From Variovorax sp. PBL-E5 (GTDB taxonomy: Bacteria; Pseudomonadota; Gammaproteobacteria; Burkholderiales; Burkholderiaceae_C): a stretch of 64,000 nt of DNA. Positions 1 through 7,858 of the stretch are shown here, one piece after another; the stretch's first letter is position 1, and each line of letters starts with the position of its first letter. Both the position numbers and the translations under genes were made by a program. The notes beneath the pieces are model-generated. The model ran no database searches. It worked only from the letters and a program-made list of their open reading frames with translations, and was not told the origin of the DNA. The stretch lies in assembly GCF_901827185.1 (NCBI RefSeq), contig NZ_LR594671.1, forward strand, positions 3,658,001 through 3,722,000, read 5' to 3'.

Positions 1-1
1 C

Positions 2-562
2 ATCAAGTACATCAAGGAGGAGTTGCTGATCGTGCTGGGCACCTCGTCCTCCGAATCCGTGCTGCCGCGCATGATGGAGAAGATGGAGAACCTGGGGGCG
101 AGGAAGACCTGCGTGGGGCTGGTGATCCCGACGGGCTATTCGTTCAACCTGGACGGCACGTCGATCTACCTGACGATGGCGGCGGTGTTCATCGCGCAGG
201 CGACCAACACGCCGATGACGCTGGTGCAGGAGATCACGCTGCTGGCGGTGCTGGTGCTGACGTCCAAGGGAGCGGCGGGTGTGACGGGCAGCGGCTTCAT
301 CGTGCTGGCGGCGACGCTGTCGGCGGTGGGGCACGTGCCGGTGGCGGGGCTGGCGCTGATCCTGGGGATCGACCGGTTCATGTCGGAGGCGCGCGCGCTG
401 ACGAACCTGATCGGCAACGGGGTGGCCACGATCGTGGTGGCCAAGTGGACCAACGAACTGGACGAGGCGCGGCTGCAGGCGGGGCTCAACAACGAGAGCT
501 GGATCGAGGCCCAGGAGCCCGAGGAAATCGTCAACGCGAAGACCGCGCACGTGGCACGCTGA
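2..562 (+). CDS. dctA: C4-dicarboxylate:cation symporter DctA, C-terminal part
   Basis: The frame is already open at the left edge, so only about the last 186 residues are present. It imports succinate, fumarate and malate with cations across the inner membrane. The visible part holds the family's substrate and ion-binding core: a serine-rich hairpin ([13 protein letters not shown]), then [11 protein letters not shown], the second re-entrant loop ([16 protein letters not shown]) and the last helix with [20 protein letters not shown]. The end [15 protein letters not shown] is typical of DctA rather than GltP. The hydrolase gene follows after 40 bp with its own Shine-Dalgarno. The gene has no evident tie to the flagellar genes. 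Confidence 0.93.
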   Translation: MKYIKEELLIVLGTSSSESVLPRMMEKMENLGARKTCVGLVIPTGYSFNLDGTSIYLTMAAVFIAQATNTPMTLVQEITLLAVLVLTSKGAAGVTGSGFIVLAATLSAVGHVPVAGLALILGIDRFMSEARALTNLIGNGVATIVVAKWTNELDEARLQAGLNNESWIEAQEPEEIVNAKTAHVAR

Positions 563-602
563 GGTCCGCGACACGATCCCGTCATCACGCAGGAGACATC
601 CA

Positions 603-1961
603 TTGAACACCGTCCTTTTCATCGCCCGCCTCGCCTCTGCACTGTCGCTGGCCATGCTCGCCGCGCACGTTCCGGCACGGCCGATGCAGCCCGCCACTCA
701 GCCGCAAAGCGCGACCTGCCCCGCCACCGTGCCGGCCGACGCGCACTGCTACAACGGCCGCGACCGCGAGGGCGCGTTCTACTGGATCGCGATCCCTGCG
801 CACTGGGATCGTCACGTGCTGGTCATGCATGCGCACGGCGGCCCCGAAGTCGGCGCGCCGACGCTCGAGCGCGGCGCCGAGGACCTGAAGCGCTGGTCCG
901 TGATGGTGAAGGCCGGTTATGCCTGGGCCGGCTCGACCTACCGGCGCGGCGGCTACGGCATCACCATGTCGGGCGAGGACACCGAACGCCTGCGCCGCCT
1001 CTTCGTGCAGCGCTTCGGCCAGCCCGAGCGCACCATCCTGCATGGCCAGAGCTATGGCGGCGGCGTCGCATCCAAGGCGGCCGAAACCTACGGCCCGGTG
1101 CCCGGCGAGCGTCCTGCCTACGACGGCGTGCTGCTGACCAGCGGCGTGCTCGGCGGTGGCGGCAATGCCTACGATTTCCGGCTGGACCTGCGCGTGGTCT
1201 ACCAGTATGTGTGCCACAACCACCCGCGGCCCGACGAGCCGCAGTACCCGCTGTGGCAGGGCCTGCCGCTCGATTCGAAACTCACGCGCGCCGAGCTGGC
1301 GGCGCGCGTCAAGGCATGCACCGGCGTCGGGCTGCCGGCCGCGCAGCGCACGCCCGAACAGCAGGCACATCTGAAGACCATCCTGTCGGTGGTGCGCATT
1401 CCGGAACGCACGCTGGTCTCGCACCTCAACTGGGCCACCTGGCTGTTCCAGGACCTGACGCAGAAGCGCCTCGGCAACCGCAACCCCTTCGGCAATGCGC
1501 ACGTGGTCTACAGCGGGTCGAGCGATGACGCCGCGCTCAACGCCGGCGTGCTGCGCTACCAGGCCGATCCGCAGGCCGTCGGCGCCTTGGCAGCGGACAG
1601 CCGGCCGAGCGGCCGGCTGCGGCTGCCTGTGCTGACGCTGCATGCGATCCACGACCCGACGGCCTTCGTCGAACTCGAAAGCGCCTACCGCCAGATCGTC
1701 GACAGCGCGGGCGCCTCGCAATGGCTGGTGCAGAACTTCGCCGACGAATCCGAGCACAGCTACCTGAGCGATGCCGAATATCCCGCGCTCATGCACGCGC
1801 TGCTCGACTGGGTCGAACGCGGCGACCGGCCGACGCCGCAGAAAGTGGCGCAGCTGTGCACGCAGATGGAGCCCACCTTCGGCAAGGGCTGCCACCTGCG
1901 GCCCGACTACCACCCTGCGCCGCTCGCGACGCGCGTGCCGGCCGCAGGCCGCGACGACTGA
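603..1961 (+). CDS. Secreted alpha/beta hydrolase
   Basis: The protein is 452 residues with a signal peptide (hydrophobic stretch at about residues 5-22, then an AHVPARP-type cleavage area), so it is probably periplasmic or exported. The nucleophile elbow HGQSYGGG (GxSxG, about residue 150) marks the alpha/beta-hydrolase fold. A late Asp (LHAIHDPTAF) and a His near DESEHSYL could complete the triad. The start is TTG at 603, preceded by an AGGAGA ribosome site. The substrate is not evident; the Cys-rich proline segments at both ends resemble large secreted esterase or peptidase-like hydrolases. It converges with the small gene on the other strand, 15 bp downstream. Confidence 0.75.
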   Translation: MNTVLFIARLASALSLAMLAAHVPARPMQPATQPQSATCPATVPADAHCYNGRDREGAFYWIAIPAHWDRHVLVMHAHGGPEVGAPTLERGAEDLKRWSVMVKAGYAWAGSTYRRGGYGITMSGEDTERLRRLFVQRFGQPERTILHGQSYGGGVASKAAETYGPVPGERPAYDGVLLTSGVLGGGGNAYDFRLDLRVVYQYVCHNHPRPDEPQYPLWQGLPLDSKLTRAELAARVKACTGVGLPAAQRTPEQQAHLKTILSVVRIPERTLVSHLNWATWLFQDLTQKRLGNRNPFGNAHVVYSGSSDDAALNAGVLRYQADPQAVGALAADSRPSGRLRLPVLTLHAIHDPTAFVELESAYRQIVDSAGASQWLVQNFADESEHSYLSDAEYPALMHALLDWVERGDRPTPQKVAQLCTQMEPTFGKGCHLRPDYHPAPLATRVPAAGRDD

Positions 1962-1976
1962 GCGCCGCGCAGACGC

Positions 1977-2171
1977 CTAACTTGCCACGTCCTCGTTCCA
2001 CGTCGCCGGGTCGGCCGCCTTGGGCTCGCTCCACAGGCAGGGCCCGCACATGGTGGATCTGTAGACCACCTGACCGGCCTTCGTGCCCGTGACGACGGGC
2101 GTGCCGCCGCAGACTTCGCAGGTCTGGGTGTAATCGGGTTCGTAGCGATCGATCGAGGTGATGGGGTCCAT
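1977..2171 (-). CDS. Small CxxC zinc-ribbon-like protein
   Basis: A 64-residue protein from the ATG at 2171; an upstream in-frame start would give 91 residues but adds non-conserved-looking sequence. It has two cysteine pairs, CEVCGG and CGPC, spaced like a small zinc ribbon or rubredoxin-like fold, with hydrophilic ends. It lies about 100 bp downstream of the response regulator gene on the same strand and could be its last cistron. The function is unknown. Cysteine spacing and normal codon use support it as a real gene, but I do not recognise a named family. Confidence 0.55.
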   Translation of the reverse strand: MDPITSIDRYEPDYTQTCEVCGGTPVVTGTKAGQVVYRSTMCGPCLWSEPKAADPATWNEDVAS

Positions 2172-2267
2172 GGCGGCGATTGTGAAGGACGCAGTGGTCC
2201 GCCACATTACAACAAGCGCGTGTGCCCTGCATGACGCGGGGCACCGCAGCATGCGGCGCGCGGCGCC

Positions 2268-2960
2268 CTAGCTGCCGGGCCTCGCCTCGAACGAGAAACC
2301 GACGCCGTAGACGGAGCGGATCCACTCGTGCCCCGGCGCCGCGGCCGCCAGCTTGCGGCGCAGGTTCTTGACGTGGCTGTCGACCGCGCGCTCGGTCACG
2401 TCCAGCGCATCGTCGTAGGCCAGTTCGAGCAGCTGGCCGCGCGAGAAGATGCGCCCGGGGGATTTCGCCAGCGCCTGCAGCAGCCGGAACTCGCTGCGCG
2501 TGAGCTGCAGCGTGGCGCCTTCGAGCGCGGCGTGCCAGCGCGTCTCGTCCAGCGCCAGCGCGCCGGCCTGCGCGGCGGTCGCCGCCTCGGCGCCGCCGGC
2601 AGCGAAGCGGCGCAGCACCGCGCGCACGCGCGCCACCACCTCGCGCGGCGAGAAGGGCTTGCAGATGTAGTCGTCGGCGCCCAGCTCGAGACCGATCAAC
2701 CGGTCCACTTCTTCGACCCGCGCCGTCAGCATGATGATCGGATGACTCGAATGCGCGCGGGCCTCGCGCAGCACGGCCAGGCCGTCCAGCTGCGGCAGCA
2801 TGACGTCGAGCAGGCTCAGGTCCGGCGGCGCGGCCCGCATGCGCTCGAGCGCCGTGCGGCCATCCATCACGTGCTCGGTCTCGAAGCCCGCATGGCGCAG
2901 GTAATCCTGCAGCACCGAGGCGATGTCCTGCTCGTCCTCCACGATCAGGATGCGCGTCAT
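2268..2960 (-). CDS. OmpR/PhoB-family response regulator (BaeR/CpxR-like)
   Basis: A 230-residue DNA-binding response regulator. The receiver domain (about 1-115) has the acidic pair VEDE, the phospho-acceptor Asp52 in SLLDVMLP, TAR and the conserved Lys in ICKPFSP. The C-terminal winged helix (about 130-228) has LTRSEFRLLQAL, VDSHVKNLRRKL and IRSVYGVGFSFE. Its ATG overlaps the stop of the sensor kinase gene by ATGA, so the pair is translationally coupled. By the kinase and the adjoining envelope proteins this is probably an envelope or metal/solvent stress regulator, which is inference. Confidence 0.9.
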   Translation of the reverse strand: MTRILIVEDEQDIASVLQDYLRHAGFETEHVMDGRTALERMRAAPPDLSLLDVMLPQLDGLAVLREARAHSSHPIIMLTARVEEVDRLIGLELGADDYICKPFSPREVVARVRAVLRRFAAGGAEAATAAQAGALALDETRWHAALEGATLQLTRSEFRLLQALAKSPGRIFSRGQLLELAYDDALDVTERAVDSHVKNLRRKLAAAAPGHEWIRSVYGVGFSFEARPGS

Positions 2961-4486
2961 GCGTGGCCTCCCAGCGGCAGGACCAGGGTGATGCGCAGCC
3001 CGCCCAGCGGCGAGGCCGAGGCTTGGATGCTGCCGCCATGCACCTCCACGATCGTGCGGCAGATCGACAGGCCCAGGCCCGATCCGCCGGAGGCGCGATC
3101 GCGCGAGGCCTCGGCACGGAACAGCCGGTCGAACAGCCGGGGCATGTCCTGCGGCGCGGGACAGGGCGCGCTGTCGTCGAAGTGCAGCACCAGCCGGCGC
3201 CCGTCCGCGGTCTCGGCCACGCTCGCATCGATGCGCAGGCAGCCGCCCGCATCGGTGTAGCTCAGCGTGTTCTCCAGCAGGTTGCCGAACACCTGATGGA
3301 GCTGCCGGCTGTCGCCGTCGACCACCGTCTTCCAGACCGCGCTCGACGGCCCGACGCCGGGCGCCTCGATCGCGATGCCGTGCTGTTCGAAACGCGCGCG
3401 CGTGGCGGCCAGCGCTTCGGCCAGCACCGTGAGCGGAAAGACCGGCGCCCGGACCGGTGCCTGATCCTCCGCCTCGTGCATGCTGCTTCGAAGGTCGTCG
3501 ACCAGCTGTGCGAGACGCATGACCTGCCGGTGCAGGCGCAGGGCGGTCTTGTCGTCGAAGCTGCGCACGCCGTCCTGCAGCGCCTCGATCTCGGCGCGCA
3601 TCGCGGCCAGCGGCGTGCGCAGCTCGTGCGCCGCATTCGCGAGCCAGGTGCGGCGCGAGGCGTCGATGGTGTCCAGGCGCTCGGCCATCGAGTTGAAGGT
3701 CCGGCCCAGCAACGCGAGTTCGTCCGAGCCCCGCACCGGCACGCGCGTGCCGAGCCGCCCGCGCGCCACGCTTTCGGCGCCCTGCATCAGGTCGTCGATC
3801 GGCGCGAACCAGCGCCGCGCCAGCAGCCATGACATCGCCAGCGCGAAGACCAGCCCGGCGACGCCGGTGAGCATCACGAAGCCCGATTGCCGCGCCAGGA
3901 AGGCGCGGTCGGCTTCGCTCTCCAGCCCCTTCAGCGGCGACAGCACGAGATAGCCGATGGTGCGGCCATGCTGGTGCAGCGGCAATCGCGCGGCGTCCGC
4001 CAGATCGCCGGTGGTTCCGGCCACCGGCTTGCCGGCCGCATCGAGCAGACCGAGACGCTGGTAGACCGAGTCGGGCGAATCGGGCAGCTCGCGGGTGCCT
4101 TCGAAGAACCCGGCCATCGGCGGCGGCGGCGGCGGCCAGTTGCCGAAGCCGGGCGGCAGCTGGCGCGCGTACCAGGGCGGCAGCCGGCGATCGGCGGCAT
4201 CGTTCGCCACGCCGTCCGTCACGCTGGCGCCGAGGCCGATGTCGCCCATCTCGATCCGACGCCAGGCCTCGACGTCGCGCAGCCTGTCCCAGTTGCCACG
4301 GCCCGCGTAGTGCACCTGCAGGATCTGCGCCAGCCAGTCCATGCGCCGGATCTCGATCTCGGCCACATAGGGGCCGAGCCCGCGCTTCAGCCCGAAGATG
4401 GAGAAGCCCGCGAAGATCAGCAGCAGGACCACCAGCAAGGTCGCCAGGGCCAGGAAGATCTTTTTCGAGAGTGTCAGAGGATGCAT
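2957..4486 (-). CDS. Sensor histidine kinase, HAMP type (BaeS-like)
   Basis: A 509-residue inner-membrane kinase. TM1 is at about residues 10-32; a periplasmic region to about 200 includes a run of six prolines near residue 120; TM2 is at about 200-222, then a HAMP domain. The phospho-acceptor is His287 in NAAHELRTPLAAM, and the ATP-binding domain follows (N box GNLLENTLSY, then GGSGLGLSICRTIVEVHGG). The first 70 residues resemble BaeS in layout (YAGRGNWDRLR). Start chosen at ATG 4486, where the hydrophobic N-terminus begins. It sits between a degenerate kinase-like gene and its response regulator. Confidence 0.9.
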   Translation of the reverse strand: MHPLTLSKKIFLALATLLVVLLLIFAGFSIFGLKRGLGPYVAEIEIRRMDWLAQILQVHYAGRGNWDRLRDVEAWRRIEMGDIGLGASVTDGVANDAADRRLPPWYARQLPPGFGNWPPPPPPMAGFFEGTRELPDSPDSVYQRLGLLDAAGKPVAGTTGDLADAARLPLHQHGRTIGYLVLSPLKGLESEADRAFLARQSGFVMLTGVAGLVFALAMSWLLARRWFAPIDDLMQGAESVARGRLGTRVPVRGSDELALLGRTFNSMAERLDTIDASRRTWLANAAHELRTPLAAMRAEIEALQDGVRSFDDKTALRLHRQVMRLAQLVDDLRSSMHEAEDQAPVRAPVFPLTVLAEALAATRARFEQHGIAIEAPGVGPSSAVWKTVVDGDSRQLHQVFGNLLENTLSYTDAGGCLRIDASVAETADGRRLVLHFDDSAPCPAPQDMPRLFDRLFRAEASRDRASGGSGLGLSICRTIVEVHGGSIQASASPLGGLRITLVLPLGGHA

Positions 4487-4556
4487 GGTGGCGGGAGCGC
4501 CGACGGCCGAGGCTCGGCGGGAGCCCGGCCGGCGCGGCCCGGATCGATGGTGCACC

Positions 4557-5435
4557 TCAATTGTCGGCCACCCCGGGACCGTCGGCGACGCTGATGCCGG
4601 AGCCTGCGAGTCGCGGCGGCAGGGTCCGCGCCGTGCGACGGTCCGGCTGGGCGGAGACCACGATGGGCAGGGCTGACCGTTCGATGGCCATGATCGGCGC
4701 CAGCGTCGACAGGCTCTCGGGCGCGTTCGCCTCGACACCGCCGCCGTGGTCCTGGCAGGCGGTGACCGAGAAGAGCGCCGCGCAGCCCATGCTGCGCAGC
4801 GCATGCGAGGCCCATGGGGCGGTCGCGCTCCCGCGCGGCGCGTTGGACTTCGGAGGCGCTGCGCCCTGCAGCGGAAGGCGCAGCGTCAGGCCCAGTCCGC
4901 CCAGCACCGACGGCGCCGCGTAGATGCGCCCGCCGTGGCGATGGGCGATCCGCTCGCACGCGAGCGCACTGGCCGACAGGCCACGGTCCTTCGCATCGAG
5001 GAACTGCGCGAGCTGCGGCCGACCCTGGGCCGTGTCCGATTCGATCCAGCGCACCACGGCCTGTGATCCTTCGGCGCACGCGAGCACCCGCAGCGTCGCG
5101 CCCTCGTCCAGCACCTGCGACGCATGCTCGGCGATGCGCACGAACAGCGCATGCATGTCGTCCTCCGCGACGCAGACGATCAAGGCCTCGCGCGGAAGGC
5201 GGATGTCCAGATGGATGCCGCCGCGATGCAGGCTGGGCGCACAGCTGCGCGACATCGCATCCAGCAGCAGGCGCAGGTCTTCGGGCCGGCTTGGCGCGGC
5301 CTGCGGCGCGCGAACGGTGTCGGCCGCGGACGGCATGGCCGAGGCCGAGGCCGCCACGTTGGCTGCGAGCGAGCGCCAGAACGCGACGAGCACGAGAACG
5401 ACGATGAGGGCAAGCCCGATGCTGCCGGTGTCCAT
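4557..5435 (-). CDS. Membrane-anchored degenerate GHKL ATPase-like protein
   Basis: A 292-residue protein with one N-terminal membrane helix (about 5-24), a linker, and a region at about 75-190 whose end (GLSASALACERIAHRHGG then GGLGLTLRLPL) is the last part of a histidine-kinase ATPase domain. No phospho-acceptor His box is visible. The usual N-box asparagine is also absent, the matching place reading LFVRIAEHASQV. About 100 residues of low-complexity tail follow. It starts 9 bp after the lipoprotein gene and lies 70 bp before the intact sensor kinase, so it is probably part of that operon. A non-catalytic partner of the kinase is possible, but that is inference. Confidence 0.6.
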   Translation of the reverse strand: MDTGSIGLALIVVLVLVAFWRSLAANVAASASAMPSAADTVRAPQAAPSRPEDLRLLLDAMSRSCAPSLHRGGIHLDIRLPREALIVCVAEDDMHALFVRIAEHASQVLDEGATLRVLACAEGSQAVVRWIESDTAQGRPQLAQFLDAKDRGLSASALACERIAHRHGGRIYAAPSVLGGLGLTLRLPLQGAAPPKSNAPRGSATAPWASHALRSMGCAALFSVTACQDHGGGVEANAPESLSTLAPIMAIERSALPIVVSAQPDRRTARTLPPRLAGSGISVADGPGVADN

Positions 5436-5444
5436 GTCGAAAGC

Positions 5445-5717
5445 TCACTGATGCGGCGCGGACCTGAACGACAGCGTGTCGTCCGGGTTCCGCGCACAGA
5501 TGCCGTTGACACGCTCGCCGCGCCGCTCGAGCAGCTGCGCGGCCGCGCCCTCCTCCTGGCCATCGCAGGCCTCGCGCATCCCGGGCGGCGGCAGGTTCTC
5601 GCCGAACGCCATCGCCATCGGCGGCGCTGGCGGTGGCGGTGGCGGTGGCGGCACGATGACGCAGCCTTGAAGCAGGGCGGCGCACGCGATCGCGCCGCAG
5701 ATCGATGTCAATTTCAT
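5445..5717 (-). CDS. Small proline-rich lipoprotein
   Basis: A 90-residue protein that starts at the ATG at 5717 after a good AAGGA site. Residues 1-18 form a lipoprotein signal ending in the lipobox LLQGC, so the mature protein would be acylated at Cys18. A run of eight prolines follows (VPPPPPPPPAPP), then a short hydrophilic Cys-containing tail. Longer upstream starts exist but would bury the signal. It is the first gene of the minus-strand operon with the degenerate ATPase and the two-component pair. The sensor kinase also has a polyproline run in its periplasmic part. The exact role is unknown. Confidence 0.65.
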   Translation of the reverse strand: MKLTSICGAIACAALLQGCVIVPPPPPPPPAPPMAMAFGENLPPPGMREACDGQEEGAAAQLLERRGERVNGICARNPDDTLSFRSAPHQ

Positions 5718-5905
5718 GAGAGTCCTTGGTGGTCCAGCACCGAGTGAAGAAGCGAATGATCTCCACCAATCTGGGAGGAACTTGGGCGATGCCGCAAAGC
5801 GCCCGATCCCGCGATCTGCAGGACTTTTGTGCCGCTGATCGACCCATTGCAAGCGGCCGCTGCTTCGTACATTCGGAACCAGACAACTCATTCCGAAGAG
5901 AGGCC

Positions 5906-7102
5906 ATGGCTTTCATCTCACTCAGCGCAGCGCTACGACCGACCTTCCTCGCGAGGGCGTGGTGGCCGTCGGGCAAGGACGCGCTGGCTCGCTTCCACTC
6001 GTCCGGCATCGGCCTGGCCGGCGGCATCGGCGTGCTCGGTGCCGGCGGATGGACCGTGTGGGGCGCGCTCGGCGCCGCAGGCCTGCTCGGCGCCGGCGTG
6101 CTCGCCGATCGCCAGCGGCTGCGGCAGCAGGCCGCCGCACACGGCGCGACCGCCAGCTTCGTCGCCGGCACCGACCGGCTCGGCCGCGACCTGCTGCCGG
6201 TGTGGAGCGCGCACATCGAAAGCTCGCGCGCGCAGATGGAGGATGCCGTGGCCGCGCTCACCCAGCGCTTCGCCGGCATCGTGGACCGGCTGGACCAGGC
6301 GCTCAAGGCATCGATGCAGGGCGGCGACCAGGGCGTGGCCGGCGTCTTCGAGCGCAGCGGCCTCGAACTGCGCGGCGTGCTCGATTCGCTGCGCGCCGCG
6401 ATGGCCAGCAACGGCGCGATGCATGCCGAGGTGCAGAGCCTGGGCCGCTTCGTCGACGAGCTGCAGCAGATGGCGCTCGAGGTCGCGAGCATCGCGGCCC
6501 AGACCAACCTGCTGGCGATCAATGCGCGCATCGAGGCTGCGCATGCGGGCGACAGCGGACGCAGCTTCGGCGTGCTGGCGCAGGAGGTGCGCAAGCTCTC
6601 GGCCATGTCGGCCGAAACCGGCAAGCACATGACCGAGAAAGTGAAGATCATCAGCGCCGCCATCGCCGCGGCGCGCGACAGCGCGCAGGCCTCGGCACGG
6701 CGCGAGGCGGCATCCGCCGTCGCCTCCGAAGCCGCGATCAACGGCGTGCTGGCCCAGTTCCGCAGCGTGACCGAAGTGCTGGAAGCCTCCGCCGACGTGC
6801 TCAAGCAGGAAAGCGTGGGCATCCAGTCCGAGATCGTCGAAGCGCTGGTGCAGCTGCAGTTCCAGGACCGCGTGAGCCAGCGCATGACGCACGTGCGCCA
6901 CAGCATCGAGCGCCTGCCGGTGCTGCTGGCCGACAGCAGCCAGCACTTCGAGCGCGCCGGCACGCTGCAGCCGATCGATGCCGCGGCGCTGCTGTCCGAA
7001 CTCGAGAAGAGCTACGCGATGGCCGACGAGCGCGCCACGCACAGCGGCGACACCGGCGCCGCGACCCCCGCGGCCGCCTCCGGCGATGTCGTCTTCTTCT
7101 GA
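5906..7102 (+). CDS. Short receptor-like chemotaxis protein, first gene of che cluster 1
   Basis: A 398-residue protein from the ATG at 5906 (preceded by GAAGAGAGG). Residues about 30-65 are hydrophobic and Gly-rich and may anchor it; there is no sensor domain and no HAMP. The receptor hairpin tip is recognisable but divergent ([20 protein letters not shown], then [15 protein letters not shown]). The distal part has the [17 protein letters not shown] motif seen in a class of small receptors found with stand-alone CheY genes. It starts the chemosensory operon, with the CheY-like gene 29 bp downstream. It probably contacts the cluster's CheA/CheW. Confidence 0.75.
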   Translation: MAFISLSAALRPTFLARAWWPSGKDALARFHSSGIGLAGGIGVLGAGGWTVWGALGAAGLLGAGVLADRQRLRQQAAAHGATASFVAGTDRLGRDLLPVWSAHIESSRAQMEDAVAALTQRFAGIVDRLDQALKASMQGGDQGVAGVFERSGLELRGVLDSLRAAMASNGAMHAEVQSLGRFVDELQQMALEVASIAAQTNLLAINARIEAAHAGDSGRSFGVLAQEVRKLSAMSAETGKHMTEKVKIISAAIAAARDSAQASARREAASAVASEAAINGVLAQFRSVTEVLEASADVLKQESVGIQSEIVEALVQLQFQDRVSQRMTHVRHSIERLPVLLADSSQHFERAGTLQPIDAAALLSELEKSYAMADERATHSGDTGAATPAAASGDVVFF

Positions 7103-7131
7103 TCCCCTCCCCGGAGCCCCCAGGAAACATC

Positions 7132-7500
7132 ATGGCCAAGACCATCATGATCGTCGACGATTCCACCTCGCTGCGGCAGGTGGTGAGCATTGCCCTGCGG
7201 GGCGCCGGCTACGACGTGATCGAGGGCTGCGACGGCGTCGATGCGCTGAAGAAGCTCGGCGGCCAGAAGGTGCACCTGATCATCAGCGACGTGAACATGC
7301 CGAACATGGACGGCATCAGCCTGGTGAAGAAGATCAAGGAGCTGCCGGCCTACAAGTTCACGCCGATCGTGATGCTGACCACCGAGTCGCAGGAGGGCAA
7401 GAAGCGCGAAGGCCAGGCCGCCGGCGCCAAGGCCTGGATGCTCAAGCCCTTCAACCCGCCGCAGCTGCTGGCGGTGGTGCAGAAGCTGGTGCTGCCATGA
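7132..7500 (+). CDS. CheY-like single-domain response regulator
   Basis: 122 residues, receiver domain only. It has the acidic pair VDDS, phospho-acceptor Asp53 (IISDVNMPNMDG), the Thr of MLTTES and Lys in MLKPFNP. The Glu-Gly-Lys-Lys stretch after the Thr is common in CheY-type proteins of alternative chemosensory clusters. It should be phosphorylated by the CheA encoded downstream. It is distinct from the flagellar-type CheY at 22.2 kb. Its stop overlaps the ATG of a 26-codon mini-ORF that separates it from the STAS gene. Confidence 0.88.
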   Translation: MAKTIMIVDDSTSLRQVVSIALRGAGYDVIEGCDGVDALKKLGGQKVHLIISDVNMPNMDGISLVKKIKELPAYKFTPIVMLTTESQEGKKREGQAAGAKAWMLKPFNPPQLLAVVQKLVLP

Positions 7501-7577
7501 GCGCCGCGCCGGGCCGCCCCAGGCAAGCTCGCCCCCGCCTGGCGGGAAGGCGCGAAGCGCCAAGGGTGCACCAATGA
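7497..7577 (+). other. Hairpin-rich mini-ORF between cheY-like and STAS genes
   Basis: A 26-codon frame begins in an ATGA overlap with the CheY-like stop (7497) and ends in an ATGA overlap with the STAS start (7574). The peptide starts MSAAPGRPRQARPR and is Arg/Pro/Ala-rich. The DNA has two inverted repeats: CCAGGC (7519-7524) with GCCTGG (7537-7542), and GGCGC-GAA-GCGCC (7549-7561). Its first bases match the 65-bp elements at 15.7 and 33.6 kb. It may serve to couple translation rather than make a working peptide. That it is translated is inference. Confidence 0.45.
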
Positions 7578-7858
7578 GCGTTGCACATGCGATCGAGGGC
7601 GAGATGACGATCTATCGCGCCGCCGAGCTGCGCACCGGCCTGCTGGCCGCGCTGGCCGGCAGCGAGGGCGACATCGCGCTCGACCTGTCGGCCGTCACCG
7701 AGATCGACAGCGCCGGCGTGCAGCTGCTGATCGCTGCCGCGAAGAGCGCATCGGCCGCGCAGCGCGTGCTGCACGTGTGCGCCATCGCGCCGGCCGTGGC
7801 CGAATCCCTGCGCTTCCTCGGCCTCGATGCGAGCGCGCTGCTGCAGGAGCCCGCATGA
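7574..7858 (+). CDS. STAS-domain protein (anti-sigma-factor-antagonist type)
   Basis: 94 residues, a single STAS domain. The core motif [18 protein letters not shown] carries the serine (DSAG) that is phosphorylated in SpoIIAA-like proteins. Small STAS proteins recur directly before cheA in alternative chemosensory clusters, where they may act as an output or scaffold; the partner is not visible here. The start overlaps the upstream mini-ORF, and the stop TGA overlaps the cheA start (ATGA), so the gene is tightly coupled to cheA. Confidence 0.85.
   Translation: MSVAHAIEGEMTIYRAAELRTGLLAALAGSEGDIALDLSAVTEIDSAGVQLLIAAAKSASAAQRVLHVCAIAPAVAESLRFLGLDASALLQEPA

Noticed and set aside
2222..2243. 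GTGCCC...GGGCAC repeat after the response regulator as a terminator
   Set aside because: Only 6-bp arms with an 11-base loop and no T-run; chance is likely in such GC-rich DNA.
5718..5905. A sigma-28 promoter for chemosensory cluster 1
   Set aside because: I searched the divergent gap on the plus strand and saw no acceptable -10/-35 pair.
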